A DNA stretch of 64,000 nt from Lactobacillales bacterium (GTDB lineage: Bacteria; Bacillota; Bacilli; Lactobacillales; Streptococcaceae), in assembly GCA_031261175.1 (NCBI GenBank), contig JAISJW010000001.1:1-64000 (forward strand), read 5' to 3'. The notes under the pieces were generated by a model, which was not told the DNA's origin, did no database searches, and saw nothing but the letters and a program-made list of their open reading frames with translations. Both the position numbers and the translations under genes were made by a program. Below are positions 6,130 through 14,146 of this stretch, piece after piece (positions within the stretch are counted from its first letter, which is position 1; every line of letters starts with the position of its first letter).

Positions 6130-8334
6130 TTAATCTTCGCCTCCAAGCGTCCCAAGGACACCGTCAGCGTTGAAGTCAACGTGTTTCTGGCGCGTCGAAA
6201 TCTCGACGTGGCGGCCGTGAACCATCGGACGAGCCTGCGGATTACCAAGGTAACCACAAGTACGTTTTACAACTTCACAAGTTTTAGGGTCGTTATTCCC
6301 ACATTCAGGGCACTCGAAGCCGTGATGAGTCGGGTTGAACTCGCCATCGAAACCACATTCGAAGCAGTGATCAATCGGCGTATTCGTGCCAAGGTAACCA
6401 ACTTTGTCGTAAGAGTAATCCCAAACGGCCTCAAGCGATTTAACGTTTTGTTGGATAACCGGATATTCGCAGTAATGGATGAACCCACCCGAAGTATATT
6501 TCGGATAAACGCTCTCGAAATCAAGCTTCTCGAACGGAGTCGGTTTTTTGCGGATATCGTAGTGGAAACTGTTTGTATAGTAATCTTTGTCGGTGATGTT
6601 CTCAACTTTACCGAATTTTTCTTGGTCAAGACGGCAGAAACGATCTGTCAGCGACTCAGACGGAGTGCCGTAAACACTGAAGTGGTAGCCAAACTCGTTA
6701 CCCCAAGCATCACAAGCTTCCTTCATATATTTCAGCACATCAACCGTAAATTGTTTCGCCTCAGAATTTTTCTCCCAATTTGGCCCGAAGAAGTAAGCAG
6801 CCACTTCGTAAATTCCGATGTAGCCAAGCGACACCGTCGCACGTTTGTTCTTGAACAACAAATCAACGTTGTCATTCGGCCCCAAACGACGTCCCCACGC
6901 CCCGTGCATATACAGAATCGGCGCGTTCTGCGGAGTCGCCTCTTTACAGCGCTCAACGCGGAAAACAAGGGCGTCTTTGGCAATTGCCAAACGCTCATCA
7001 AGGATCGCCCAGAAATTCGAGATTTCTTGGCTTGATTCCAAAGCGACACGTGGCAAGTTAAGCGTTACAACGCCTAAGTTCATACGTCCTGCGTTGACTT
7101 CAACGCCGTTTTCGTCTTTCCAACCTTGAAGGAACGAACGACAACCCATCGGCGTTTTGAACGAGCCAGTCAGCTCAACGATTTTATCGTAGTTCAAAAT
7201 ATCTGGGTACATGCGTTTACTAGAACATTCTAGGGCAAGTTGTTTGATATCATAGTTTGGATCTTCGGCATTTGAGTTCAAGCCTTTTTTGATCGCAAAA
7301 ATAAGTTTAGGGAAGATAGCGGTACGTTTTTCCGTTCCTAGACCTTTGATGCGGATGTTAAGAATCGCTTTTTGAATTTCGCGTTCAAACCAAGACGAAC
7401 CAAGACCGAAACCAACTGAAGTGAACGGAGTTTGACCGTTTGAAGTGAACAAAGTGTTGATTTCATATTCAAGCGATTGCATTGCGTCATAGATGTCTTT
7501 TTGCGTTTTCGTGCGCGCATATTCTTCGCGGCGCTCAGCGTTTTCAATCCAGATTTCAGCATCTTTCGAGTGCTTTTGGAAGTTCTTTTCCGCGAAAGGA
7601 GCTAACAATTCATCGATGCGGTCAGCTGAACAGCCGCCGTACTGCGATGAAGCCACGTTAGCGATGATTTGGCTCATTTGCGCCGTTGCAGTTCCGATTG
7701 ATTTAGGCGGCTCAACTTCGGCGTTGCCGATTTTGAAACCGTTATTCAACATGAAGTTGAAGTCGATCAAACAGCAGTTTGTCATCGGTGTATATGGATG
7801 GTAATCCAAGTCATGATAGTGAATATCGCCTTTTTGGTGCGCGTTCGCTACGTGTTGAGGCATAAGTTTAAGGCCGATAGACTTGCCCACGATCCCTGCC
7901 GTCAAATCGCGTTGCGTGTTGAAGACCTTCGAGTCTTTGTTCGCATTTTCGTTGACGATTGTTTCGTCGCGGTTGATCAACTTGTTGATTGTGAAATTGA
8001 TATCAGTTGCGCGCGAACGGTCGAAATCGCGTTGCGTGCGGTATTTGATGTAAGTTTCCGCAATATCGTATTCACCCGAACTCATCAAAGCGTGCTCGAC
8101 GATTGATTGAATTTCATAGATTTTAATATCATTTTCGAAACGACTGTGGATTTCAAAGTTGATAGCGTTCAGGATATCCCCCAGGCGCGCGTAGTCCACG
8201 TGGTTCAAATCGCCACGGACTTCTTTAGCAGCCTTAACCATCGCTTCGTAGATTTTTTGATCGCTAAATAGCGCACTACGGCCATCACGTTTGACAACTT
8301 TAATCGTTTTTGTTTCTGTTTCGGTTGAGCTCAT
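6130..8334 (-). CDS. nrdD: Anaerobic ribonucleoside-triphosphate reductase
   Basis: 734 residues, normal for class III reductases. An N-terminal ATP-cone (about residues 10-100, starting TIKVVKRDGR) is the allosteric dATP/ATP site, followed by the ten-stranded barrel. Near the C-terminus are the zinc-binding cysteines (CFECGFDG and CPECGNN) and the glycyl-radical loop RTCGYLGNP. It makes deoxyribonucleotides without oxygen, needing NrdG for activation. Its presence shows a facultative or anaerobic lifestyle. Transcribed leftward from a promoter region with NrdR-box-like sequences. Confidence 0.98.
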   Translation of the reverse strand: MSSTETETKTIKVVKRDGRSALFSDQKIYEAMVKAAKEVRGDLNHVDYARLGDILNAINFEIHSRFENDIKIYEIQSIVEHALMSSGEYDIAETYIKYRTQRDFDRSRATDINFTINKLINRDETIVNENANKDSKVFNTQRDLTAGIVGKSIGLKLMPQHVANAHQKGDIHYHDLDYHPYTPMTNCCLIDFNFMLNNGFKIGNAEVEPPKSIGTATAQMSQIIANVASSQYGGCSADRIDELLAPFAEKNFQKHSKDAEIWIENAERREEYARTKTQKDIYDAMQSLEYEINTLFTSNGQTPFTSVGFGLGSSWFEREIQKAILNIRIKGLGTEKRTAIFPKLIFAIKKGLNSNAEDPNYDIKQLALECSSKRMYPDILNYDKIVELTGSFKTPMGCRSFLQGWKDENGVEVNAGRMNLGVVTLNLPRVALESSQEISNFWAILDERLAIAKDALVFRVERCKEATPQNAPILYMHGAWGRRLGPNDNVDLLFKNKRATVSLGYIGIYEVAAYFFGPNWEKNSEAKQFTVDVLKYMKEACDAWGNEFGYHFSVYGTPSESLTDRFCRLDQEKFGKVENITDKDYYTNSFHYDIRKKPTPFEKLDFESVYPKYTSGGFIHYCEYPVIQQNVKSLEAVWDYSYDKVGYLGTNTPIDHCFECGFDGEFNPTHHGFECPECGNNDPKTCEVVKRTCGYLGNPQARPMVHGRHVEISTRQKHVDFNADGVLGTLGGED

Positions 8335-8428
8335 ATTCTCATCCTCCTAAGTTCATTCGCGTTGCTTTGATTTATTATATACAATCACTAAAATCTTTTC
8401 AATGATTTTTAGCAAAATAATTTATGAA

Positions 8429-8478
8429 AATCTATATATGGTGTTTACATTTCGCTTTCACACCACTATATGTTGTGT
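8429..8478 (-). promoter_or_regulatory. Two NrdR-box-like sites upstream of nrdD
   Basis: AATCTATATATGGTGT (8429-8444) and CCACTATATGTTGTGT (8463-8478) both resemble the ACAC-TATAT-TGTGT NrdR repressor box and are spaced about three helical turns apart, as NrdR boxes usually are. The match is by eye and the boxes are imperfect. Confidence 0.55.
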
Positions 8479-8536
8479 TTGCCCTAGTGTGTGAATTTTA
8501 TGTGACCTTAAAAAAGATGCCCTAAGGCACCTTAAT

Positions 8537-9163
8537 TTATCTGATAAAATTGGTATGTTTCGCGTCCCTTTTCGCCGGAACCACAATGCCCTCGCGCCTG
8601 CCTGCCTCGATACACTTCAAGAGCCAAACCATCTGATCGGCAAGTGTCTCGACCGTCTGGATTCCTTCCTCGTCCTGCAACGTTTGCTCAGCGAAATTCC
8701 CGTGAACTTGGTTCCAATATTGGCTTGAAACGACCGGCATGCGGCTGATCGTGAAATATTTATTCAAGACATCAAACGCTGCACTCGCTCCACCTCGCCG
8801 GCAACTCACAACCGCGGCTCCTAATTTTCCGTCGAAATTGCGCATTCCATAAGCGAAAAAGACGCGGTCTAAAAACGCGATTAATGCCCCGCTCGGGTTC
8901 GCGAAATGCGTCGGCGAGCCAATAATAATAGCATCCGCCTCGATGGCTTTTTCGATAAAATCGTTCACGCCGTCATCTTTAAAGACGCAGCGCTTATGTT
9001 CGCCGCAATACCCACAGGCGATGCAACCGTTCAGCGGTTTTTTGCCGATTTGCACGATTTCCGATTCGACGCCTTGGGCGGCGAAGACTTGCCCAGCTGC
9101 TTTTAGGGCTGTAAAAGTCGATCCCGCTTCGTGGGGAGACCCGTTTAACATTAAAATTTTCAT
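8537..9163 (-). CDS. Flavodoxin-fold NAD(P)H:FMN oxidoreductase
   Basis: 208 residues. The N-terminal MKILMLNGSPHEAGST is the FMN-phosphate binding loop of the NADPH-dependent FMN reductase / iron-sulfur-flavoprotein-like family. It is followed by a cysteine-rich stretch (GCIACGYCGEHKRCVFKDD) and the flavin-contact loop GSPTHFANPSG. Relatives reduce quinones, nitro compounds or azo dyes, or pass electrons from an Fe-S site. The cysteine spacing is close to, but not obviously, a 4Fe-4S site. AAGGAG is well placed before the ATG. It appears to be a single gene between nrdD and the VanZ gene. Confidence 0.82.
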   Translation of the reverse strand: MKILMLNGSPHEAGSTFTALKAAGQVFAAQGVESEIVQIGKKPLNGCIACGYCGEHKRCVFKDDGVNDFIEKAIEADAIIIGSPTHFANPSGALIAFLDRVFFAYGMRNFDGKLGAAVVSCRRGGASAAFDVLNKYFTISRMPVVSSQYWNQVHGNFAEQTLQDEEGIQTVETLADQMVWLLKCIEAGRREGIVVPAKRDAKHTNFIR

Positions 9164-9236
9164 AGCAAAACTCCTTAATAGTTATAAATAAATTATAAAC
9201 TATCAAGGAGCTTTTGGGAAATTATTATGCTAAAAC

Positions 9237-9869
9237 TCATCTGAAGAAGACGAGAACCACGCCGATTAATACAATAAGAACGGGAAATAGATTACCTAGG
9301 AGATTAGATGGGTGGCGCAGTTTTCGCTTCAGCAGAAGATCAAACAGCAAGTAATAAATGGCGAATCCGATAGCGGTAGCAAGCGTGTTGGCGATCAAAT
9401 CGTTGATGTCGCTTTCACGCGAGCGGGTGAAGAGTTGCCCGGATTCAATTAAAAATGAAAAGAGGAAACCGAAGAGAACGGTGAAGCGGAACCGACTGAA
9501 CAGCGGGCTGAGCTGCGGCACTAGGATGCCGAGCGGAATGAAGCAGATGACGTTCATCGTGAAATCCCACGTTGTCCCCGGAACGAACGGGTGCAGGTTG
9601 ATCCACGGTTGAAACGCCGTGCCGTCTTCTTGGATGAGGGTGCGGATGGTCGAAATCGACGTCCACCCCGTCACATTTCCAAGCACGATCACCACGAAAT
9701 AATACAGGAGATAAGTCGCGATGACGAACCGGATGCTGAAATTCTCGCGGTTCAGAAGGTACATAATCCCGAGCAGACACGACACGCTGATGAACCCAAT
9801 AATCAAATGCAGATCTAGGGGGAGATACTTGGGGAGTAGGTGCGGTATACTGCGAAATATTGCGATCAT
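9237..9869 (-). CDS. VanZ-family membrane protein
   Basis: 210 residues with five hydrophobic segments. The VanZ-like signatures are PFVPGTTWDFTMNVICFIPLG and the polar LIESGQLFTRSRESDINDL segment. Members confer low-level teicoplanin tolerance in some enterococci, but most have no assigned role. It acts in the cytoplasmic membrane. Nothing links it to a resistance cluster here. Confidence 0.82.
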   Translation of the reverse strand: MIAIFRSIPHLLPKYLPLDLHLIIGFISVSCLLGIMYLLNRENFSIRFVIATYLLYYFVVIVLGNVTGWTSISTIRTLIQEDGTAFQPWINLHPFVPGTTWDFTMNVICFIPLGILVPQLSPLFSRFRFTVLFGFLFSFLIESGQLFTRSRESDINDLIANTLATAIGFAIYYLLFDLLLKRKLRHPSNLLGNLFPVLIVLIGVVLVFFR

Positions 9870-9981
9870 AGTGCTTCCTTTCGTTCTTTTCTTCCTTCTC
9901 TTTTCATATTACTAGTTTATCAAACGATTTCGCATTCCTGGGTGCAGTAAAATCAAAGATTTTTCAAAACCGCGGGCAAGT

Positions 9982-10113
9982 CAGGCCCCAAATGACGAGA
10001 TTTTTGGAGTTTTGCCCTTATTTTGGCACAAAAGGGCCTGGTTAAAATATAACCAGGCCCTTTTGTGCCAAAAATCGACCTTTTTTTCTTGAAATCGTGT
10101 CATTTGGGGCCTG
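9982..10113. repeat. Bistable long stem-loop element, copy C
   Basis: Outer arms CAGGCCCCAAATGAC (9982-9996) and its perfect complement (10099-10113) enclose a perfect 24-bp inner stem (10021-10044 with 10050-10073). The inner stem contains GGGCCTG, the complement of the outer arm's CAGGCCC, so outer-left can also pair with inner-left. It lies in the intergenic stretch after the putative lipoprotein gene, in tandem with copy D. Confidence 0.75.
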
Positions 10114-10123
10114 TTTAAATCCA

Positions 10124-10258
10124 AAACCGCCCTCAATGACAAGATTTTTCGTTTTTTAGCCTTATTTTGGCAGTTAAGGGCGGGTATAGATTCTATACCC
10201 GCCCCTAACCGCCAAAAATTGACCCTTTTTCGAAAAACATTGTCATCTAGGGCGGTTT
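10124..10258. repeat. Bistable long stem-loop element, copy D
   Basis: Outer arms 10124-10142 and 10240-10258 match at 17 of 19 positions; inner arms 10165-10189 and 10193-10217 match at 23 of 25, loop ATT. The outer CCGCCCT recurs as AGGGCGG in the inner stem. Clearly related to copy G at 58.8 kb (shared GGTCGATTTTTGGCA-type stretch and TATACCCGCCC core). Together with copy C this accounts for most of the 500-base gap between the VanZ and lipoprotein genes; no gene is seen there. Confidence 0.75.
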
Positions 10259-10375
10259 CGATAACGGATTTGGTGACACTTGCCGGTGTTGACCATTCGA
10301 TTTTTACGCAAATTATAAATCTATTCGGGAAGTGATCGCGTGCATCGGCTACCGTTATCACGAATATATCGTTTT

Positions 10376-10834
10376 CTAGTTTACTATCATTTCCCCGTTT
10401 TCTTCGTGCGCGATTACGGTTTGTTTTTCATCATCTAGAGAGATAACGACTTCCGGACGAGGCTCTTTTGGAGTTTGAATAGTTGCATAAGCGCTAGTCG
10501 CCCATCCGAACAGTTTGTCTGCTAGAATCTGGATTTTATCTTTGCCTGCCATTTTCGCAAATAGCTCTGGAATCACTATTTGGTATTTCCCGCCGCTAAA
10601 GCCCATTTTGATTTTTCCTGTCGGCAAGTCAGTCATCTGCTTATCCATCGCAGCTTGAAACTCTGCTTCAAAGTCGCTAGCCGGTGCGGCATCTTCTTTC
10701 GAATCGGGCGTTTTACTTGCCGTAGTTTTGGTTGGCGCAGTTGTTCCGTCCGGCAGCTGATGCGCCACGAAATACAACGCTCCGCACCCGCCGAGAATTA
10801 CCAATATAAGAACAACCATAATAATTTTTTTCAT
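10376..10834 (-). CDS. Putative secreted lipoprotein, unknown function
   Basis: 152 residues. N-terminal MKKIIMVVLILVILGGC is a signal peptide with a lipobox-like end (LGGC), so the protein is probably lipid-anchored on the outer face of the membrane; a plain membrane anchor is the alternative. A Thr/Pro/Lys/Asp linker to about residue 55 leads to a small folded domain with no recognised family. Its start shares a divergent promoter region with the type I toxin transcript at 10.9 kb. Confidence 0.6.
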   Translation of the reverse strand: MKKIIMVVLILVILGGCGALYFVAHQLPDGTTAPTKTTASKTPDSKEDAAPASDFEAEFQAAMDKQMTDLPTGKIKMGFSGGKYQIVIPELFAKMAGKDKIQILADKLFGWATSAYATIQTPKEPRPEVVISLDDEKQTVIAHEENGEMIVN

Positions 10835-10875
10835 ATTCTATACTCCATTTTAAACATTAAGTTCGCATTCACGAT

Positions 10876-10904
10876 TTGTGAACAACGACTGAAAGTGCTA
10901 TAAT
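10876..10904 (+). promoter_or_regulatory. Promoter of the type I toxin RNA
   Basis: TTGTGA (10876-10881), a 17-bp spacer and a perfect TATAAT (10899-10904). Transcription from about 10911 to the terminator near 11136 would give an RNA of about 225 nt, the size class of RNA I in par-type systems. Confidence 0.7.
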
Positions 10905-10965
10905 ATTAATAGGACTAAGCGAACCTACACGCTTACGTTACTTCCACGACAAGGGAGGTGACGCA

Positions 10966-11061
10966 ATGGAAGCAATAATCTTCGTACTGCTAAACCTAGA
11001 TATCCTATATCTAGTAGAGTTAGCACGACTTAGTCTTAATTTTCTAAAATCTCACGTGTAG
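10966..11061 (+). CDS. 31-residue hydrophobic peptide, putative type I (Fst-like architecture) toxin
   Basis: A 31-codon ORF with a strong ribosome site (AAGGGAGGTG ending five bases before ATG). The peptide starts MEAIIFVLLNLDILYLVELA and ends LKSHV: one short membrane helix with a polar tail, typical of type I toxins that damage the membrane. The gene start lies inside a 24-base direct repeat whose second copy (11145-11167) is on the other side of a hairpin terminator and is transcribed the opposite way. That is exactly the layout of par from plasmid pAD1 (fst). The peptide itself is not recognisably Fst, so the family is inferred from architecture. Confidence 0.7.
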   Translation: MEAIIFVLLNLDILYLVELARLSLNFLKSHV

Positions 11062-11100
11062 ATTTTTAGGAAACGTCCGTTAATTTCAAATTAATGTATA

Positions 11101-11136
11101 AAAAAGCCCCTGACCGTTGGTAGCAGTTAGGGGTTT
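11101..11136. terminator. Bidirectional terminator of the par-like locus
   Basis: AAAAGCCCCTGAC pairs with GTTAGGGGTTTT; A-run on the left and T-run on the right make it work in both directions. It is shared 3' sequence for the toxin RNA and antisense RNA. Confidence 0.8.
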
Positions 11137-11165
11137 TGACGTTCCAATGGAAGCATCATCTTCGT
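11103..11165 (-). ncRNA. Putative antisense antitoxin RNA (RNA II-like)
   Basis: On the minus strand TTGCAA (11195-11200), 17 bp and TATTAT (11172-11177) form a good promoter. The transcript would start near 11165, run through DR2 and end at the shared terminator, giving about 65 nt, the size of RNA II in the par system. Base pairing at DR1/DR2 and at the terminator loop would block translation of the 31-residue peptide. Confidence 0.65.
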
Positions 11166-11186
11166 ACATATATAATACCATTTTCC

Positions 11187-11285
11187 TTAATCGATTGCAA
11201 TCATTTTCCTTAAATCATCGATAGCCTTAAGTTTTTTAAATGCATACCCATCCGGATTCGCTCCGAGGACTCCCAAATCGATCAT
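11187..11285 (-). CDS. 32-residue small ORF, translationally coupled
   Basis: Begins MIDLGVLGANPDGYAFKKLK and ends RKMIAID. Its ATG overlaps the stop of the upstream 41-codon ORF as ATGA, the sign of coupled translation. Not recognised; mixed hydrophobic/charged, no clear membrane helix. Its 3' end overlaps the -35 region of the antisense RNA promoter. Evidence is the coupling only, so it may be fortuitous. Confidence 0.4.
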   Translation of the reverse strand: MIDLGVLGANPDGYAFKKLKAIDDLRKMIAID

Positions 11286-11407
11286 CCCTTTCTGACCTTT
11301 GCAATTCCCGCGATGACTACGCTGCTCACGATTGCCATCGAACCTAACCAGATCGTCGCAAACAAGCCCGCCGACTGCGCAACGTCTTTCACTTTTTCCT
11401 TATCCAT
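11282..11407 (-). CDS. 41-residue single-pass membrane peptide
   Basis: Charged N-terminus (MDKEKVKDVAQSAG) followed by one membrane helix (LFATIWLGSMAIVSSVVIAG) and a basic end (IAKVRKG). GTGAGG stands about eight bases before the ATG. Unknown function; size and topology fit a small holin-like, toxin or regulatory membrane peptide. It forms a pair with the 32-codon ORF and lies in the same accessory region as the type I locus. Confidence 0.5.
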   Translation of the reverse strand: MDKEKVKDVAQSAGLFATIWLGSMAIVSSVVIAGIAKVRKG

Positions 11408-11424
11408 CCCAGAACCTCACATTC

Positions 11425-11640
11425 CTATTTCCAAAAAGATCTCAGCCACTTCATAATCGGCCCGTCAAGATGCTTATTCCGATTGCGGTGTCCGTTTAAT
11501 TCTACAAATTTCTCGGCACTTTTCTTGTCCGCAAAAACTCGCGTCCCGTGCTCACACTCTACTTCCCACTGCTCTGCCGTTAGCAAAATCGTGCCGGTAT
11601 CGTGCGAAACCTTTTCGTGCGTTATATCTCCTGCTGTCAT
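11425..11640 (-). CDS. Small hypothetical protein
   Basis: 71 residues from the ATG at 11640, preceded by GGGGGA; an upstream in-frame ATG at 11688 has no ribosome site. Sequence contains TILLTAEQWEVECEHGTR and a basic C-terminus (RNRNKHLDGPIMKWLRSFWK). No family recognised. Lies in the accessory island, next to the zinc-ribbon gene. Confidence 0.5.
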   Translation of the reverse strand: MTAGDITHEKVSHDTGTILLTAEQWEVECEHGTRVFADKKSAEKFVELNGHRNRNKHLDGPIMKWLRSFWK

Positions 11641-11695
11641 TGGGCAATTCCCCCGCTTCGCGCGCGACGCATCGCCACACGATTTCATATTTTTA

Positions 11696-11926
11696 CTACA
11701 ATTTTCGCCAACTATGTCGAATGTTAGCTGGACATCCTAAATCCGTCGGCTTGCTATCCGTTTGTACAACCGCTCCGCATTTCGTGCAGGAATAGTTATC
11801 TCCATATAAATTAAAATTCCCCAAATCCGTCCACGAGTGCCTCGTTCTTTGACTGCACCCTAATGGACTGGGCGTTTTATCTTTATGGATCACAATTCCG
11901 CAATGTTTACACTGATAATTTTTCAT
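11696..11926 (-). CDS. Tandem zinc-ribbon small protein
   Basis: 76 residues from ATG 11926 (GAAGGT upstream). It consists of two similar units of about 35 residues, CKHCGIVI...PSPLGC...RHSW and CTKCGAVV...PTDLGC...RHSW. Each has a CxxC pair, a third Cys in a LGC motif and RHSW, so each could bind a zinc ion through three Cys and one His. Possibly nucleic-acid or protein binding; the role is unknown. An internal duplication is evident. Confidence 0.65.
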   Translation of the reverse strand: MKNYQCKHCGIVIHKDKTPSPLGCSQRTRHSWTDLGNFNLYGDNYSCTKCGAVVQTDSKPTDLGCPANIRHSWRKL

Positions 11927-12023
11927 AGCATTTACCTTCTTTCTCAATTCTGGATTGTCCCGAACGCGAGATTGTCATATTATAACTCGCTATTCTGCTA
12001 ATAATGCGCTTGTCATACCCTTG

Positions 12024-13178
12024 CTACCGACGTTCAAACTCAAAGAAATCAGTTTTAGTTTTTCTCGCAATGCTATCGACATCTCCGTAAATAAACGCTT
12101 CATCTATACCAATTTTGCTTAGTTCATCCAATATCGCTTTCTTGTCTTCTTTGTTTATTTTCACTGTTTCATCCGGAATTAATTCTTGATGAAGAATCTT
12201 TCCGCCGAACTCTCCATAGCTTTGTATTGCAAACAAGCCCGCTTGGTTCCTCATTCTGTCAAACTTAATACTTGGTTTAAAAATAGGCAACGGCAATGGC
12301 ATAAATTTGTCGTTTTTGGAAACATACTTCATGCAATAATATGCTAAAATAACTAATGTAATTCTATTTCTACGGAGCTTATTATCTTCATTCGTTTTAT
12401 ACGTTGCCGCCATTTTTTGAAAATCTTTATTTTCATATAACTGACAATAGCTATGTTCGTTAAATTCTTTTTTCGGAATTGAATTAAAAATTTTATATGC
12501 ATTATTATCATCATCCTTTTTTATTTCAGGATAATTATCTGCAATATATTTACTAAGTTTTTTCTCCCAAAAATTTAAATCTAAGCATCTCTGATCCTTA
12601 GAACGTTCGATTCCAAACCTCGCAAACCAACTGATGATTGCAATGCTTTTTTTACACTCATCACCCCGCCCAAATAAATATTCTTTCATATTTTCCAAGG
12701 AATCGCTCACGTTAAATGCGCTTTTCGAACAATCTTTTAAAATATCATCATCCATTTTGATAAATTTATATCCATCAAATAAATAAACGCATCCATCATC
12801 TTCTTTGTTTTGACAAGCAAACCATAATGCCACAAGCGGATTAGTTGTCAAATCTAATAAATTAGTTGGTAATCCATGATGTTGAGAAAAGGGAACAAAA
12901 TTATCTTTTTCGTCTGTTCCGACATAGCTTGCAACCTCATAATAATATTCTTCTAATAAATCCATTAAGTTGAATTTTCCAATATCCTCGAGCGTTCCTT
13001 CGATTTTGGGTTTTAATTCTCGTATATAACTCGAAACAAGCTTGCTTTCCTTATAATCCCTATTTTCTCCTCGATAATATGTTTTTTGCCTGCTACGTTT
13101 ACCCTTTTCTCTTGTTCTAATTAACTGCAAGTAATCACCAATGCTTTTGATTTTTTTGTTCGCACTCGTACACATCAT
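12024..13178 (-). CDS. FRG-domain protein
   Basis: 384 residues. The FRG domain (named for its Phe-Arg-Gly motif) is visible near the N-terminus as TYYRGENRDYKESKL, and again in the conserved SQHHGLPTNLLDLTTNP followed by LVALWFAC. The rest is helical and lysine-rich without a recognised second domain. FRG proteins are found in mobile and defence-rich islands, and their biochemical activity is not settled. Last gene of a five-gene AT-rich operon (15761 to 12024). GAGGACC precedes the ATG-ATG start. Base composition is markedly AT-richer than the flanking core genes, which suggests transfer. Confidence 0.8.
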   Translation of the reverse strand: MMCTSANKKIKSIGDYLQLIRTREKGKRSRQKTYYRGENRDYKESKLVSSYIRELKPKIEGTLEDIGKFNLMDLLEEYYYEVASYVGTDEKDNFVPFSQHHGLPTNLLDLTTNPLVALWFACQNKEDDGCVYLFDGYKFIKMDDDILKDCSKSAFNVSDSLENMKEYLFGRGDECKKSIAIISWFARFGIERSKDQRCLDLNFWEKKLSKYIADNYPEIKKDDDNNAYKIFNSIPKKEFNEHSYCQLYENKDFQKMAATYKTNEDNKLRRNRITLVILAYYCMKYVSKNDKFMPLPLPIFKPSIKFDRMRNQAGLFAIQSYGEFGGKILHQELIPDETVKINKEDKKAILDELSKIGIDEAFIYGDVDSIARKTKTDFFEFERR

Positions 13179-13226
13179 TTGGTCCTCTTTTTTTATTGCA
13201 ATCTTTTATAGTTTTTTGTCTAGTTC

Positions 13227-13802
13227 TTACTCATCTTCGAAATCGCCCAAATCCATTTTCTTATTTTTGTCAAATTCACCAGATTTTTTAGCTTGTTTAA
13301 ATTCTTCTTTAGCAGTTTTAATTCCTTCTTTAATATCCATATTTTTCGTACACTCGGTCGCCATGCTTATCAGATGCTCAGTTGATAAATCGCTAATGTC
13401 GTATCCTTCGTTCGTGATTTTCGTCAATACTTTTATAAAGATATTCCCTGCAATCTGAACTATTGTAAAATCAATTGCCGCACCTGCAAACATCGACAGA
13501 CCAGGAATAAACCCGACCACCATTTCTATCGCTAGCGTTGAAATGACTGTGGCCGCAATGTTAGCCCCCACAGCACTACCAATTGCTTTAATTACATGAT
13601 TCTCTAATTTTACACCTGCAATTTTTCCGATTTCGTAATATGAATGCCAGATAAAACCAACTGCCACTGCCATTGCGGCAATTTCACCAGCCCCCGGCAC
13701 AACACCTGCAGCAAAACCTGCCGCGGCAGCACCCAATGCGTGCTGCCGCAACGCGTGTTCCATTTTTTCTTTTCGCTGTTGAATTTCTAGTTCTTCAATC
13801 AT
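13227..13802 (-). CDS. DUF697-like glycine/alanine-rich membrane protein
   Basis: 191 residues. A basic N-terminal helix (residues 1-20) is followed by GAAAAGFAAGVVPGAGEIAA and further Ala/Gly-rich hydrophobic segments to about residue 130, then an acidic/basic C-terminal tail. The hydrophobic part resembles the membrane domain of DUF697 proteins, often fused to or partnered with dynamin-like or interferon-inducible-type GTPases; no GTPase motif is present in this gene. Predicted membrane insertion through two to four helices. Lies 48 bases before the FRG gene in the same operon. Confidence 0.5.
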   Translation of the reverse strand: MIEELEIQQRKEKMEHALRQHALGAAAAGFAAGVVPGAGEIAAMAVAVGFIWHSYYEIGKIAGVKLENHVIKAIGSAVGANIAATVISTLAIEMVVGFIPGLSMFAGAAIDFTIVQIAGNIFIKVLTKITNEGYDISDLSTEHLISMATECTKNMDIKEGIKTAKEEFKQAKKSGEFDKNKKMDLGDFEDE

Positions 13803-13833
13803 AAATCCCCTTTACATTCCATAAATCGCATTT

Positions 13834-14112
13834 CTATTTATCCTTCTCAACTTTTTTTATTACATCATCAAGCAATGCCGATAATGATTCTGCTTTTTCT
13901 ACATACTCTTTTAGATATTTTTCCTGCGCTTCGACCACGGCCAACTCAAATCTCATAAGCAATTCAATATCTGGCCCAATTGCATCTAAAATTAATTCCT
14001 TTAAATCTGCTGCCTCCTTTGGTTTAATGAGTTTTTCCACATCCTCGTTTAAATTCTTGGATTCTTTTAAACTGATAGCAATTTTTTCCGCTTTTTCTTT
14101 TCTGCTTTCCAT
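13834..14112 (-). CDS. Coiled-coil small protein
   Basis: 92 residues, almost entirely charged helix (KEKAEKIAISLKESKNLNED at the start, VIKKVEKDK at the end), with no cysteine or membrane segment. Probably an oligomerising partner of one of the neighbouring operon proteins. Family not recognised. GGAGG stands before the ATG. Confidence 0.5.
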   Translation of the reverse strand: MESRKEKAEKIAISLKESKNLNEDVEKLIKPKEAADLKELILDAIGPDIELLMRFELAVVEAQEKYLKEYVEKAESLSALLDDVIKKVEKDK

Positions 14113-14146
14113 AATTATTTCCCTCCTTGTTTAGCCCACCTAATCT

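Larger units (their letters stand above)
10964..11167. repeat. Direct repeats DR1 and DR2 of the par-like locus
   Basis: DR1 CAATGGAAGC-AATAATCTTCGTAC (10964-10987) covers the toxin start codon. DR2 CAATGGAAGC-ATCATCTTCGTAC (11145-11167) lies at the 5' end of the opposing RNA. Because the two RNAs converge, DR2 in the antisense RNA is complementary to DR1 in the toxin mRNA. Confidence 0.8.

Noticed and set aside
6181..7035. A 284-codon open frame on the plus strand opposite nrdD
   Set aside because: Antisense to a complete, motif-verified nrdD gene; amino acid composition is that of a shadow frame.
9981..10361. A 126-codon open frame on the minus strand in the gap after the VanZ gene
   Set aside because: It runs straight through stem-loop elements C and D; its residues are palindromic by-products and no ribosome site precedes it.
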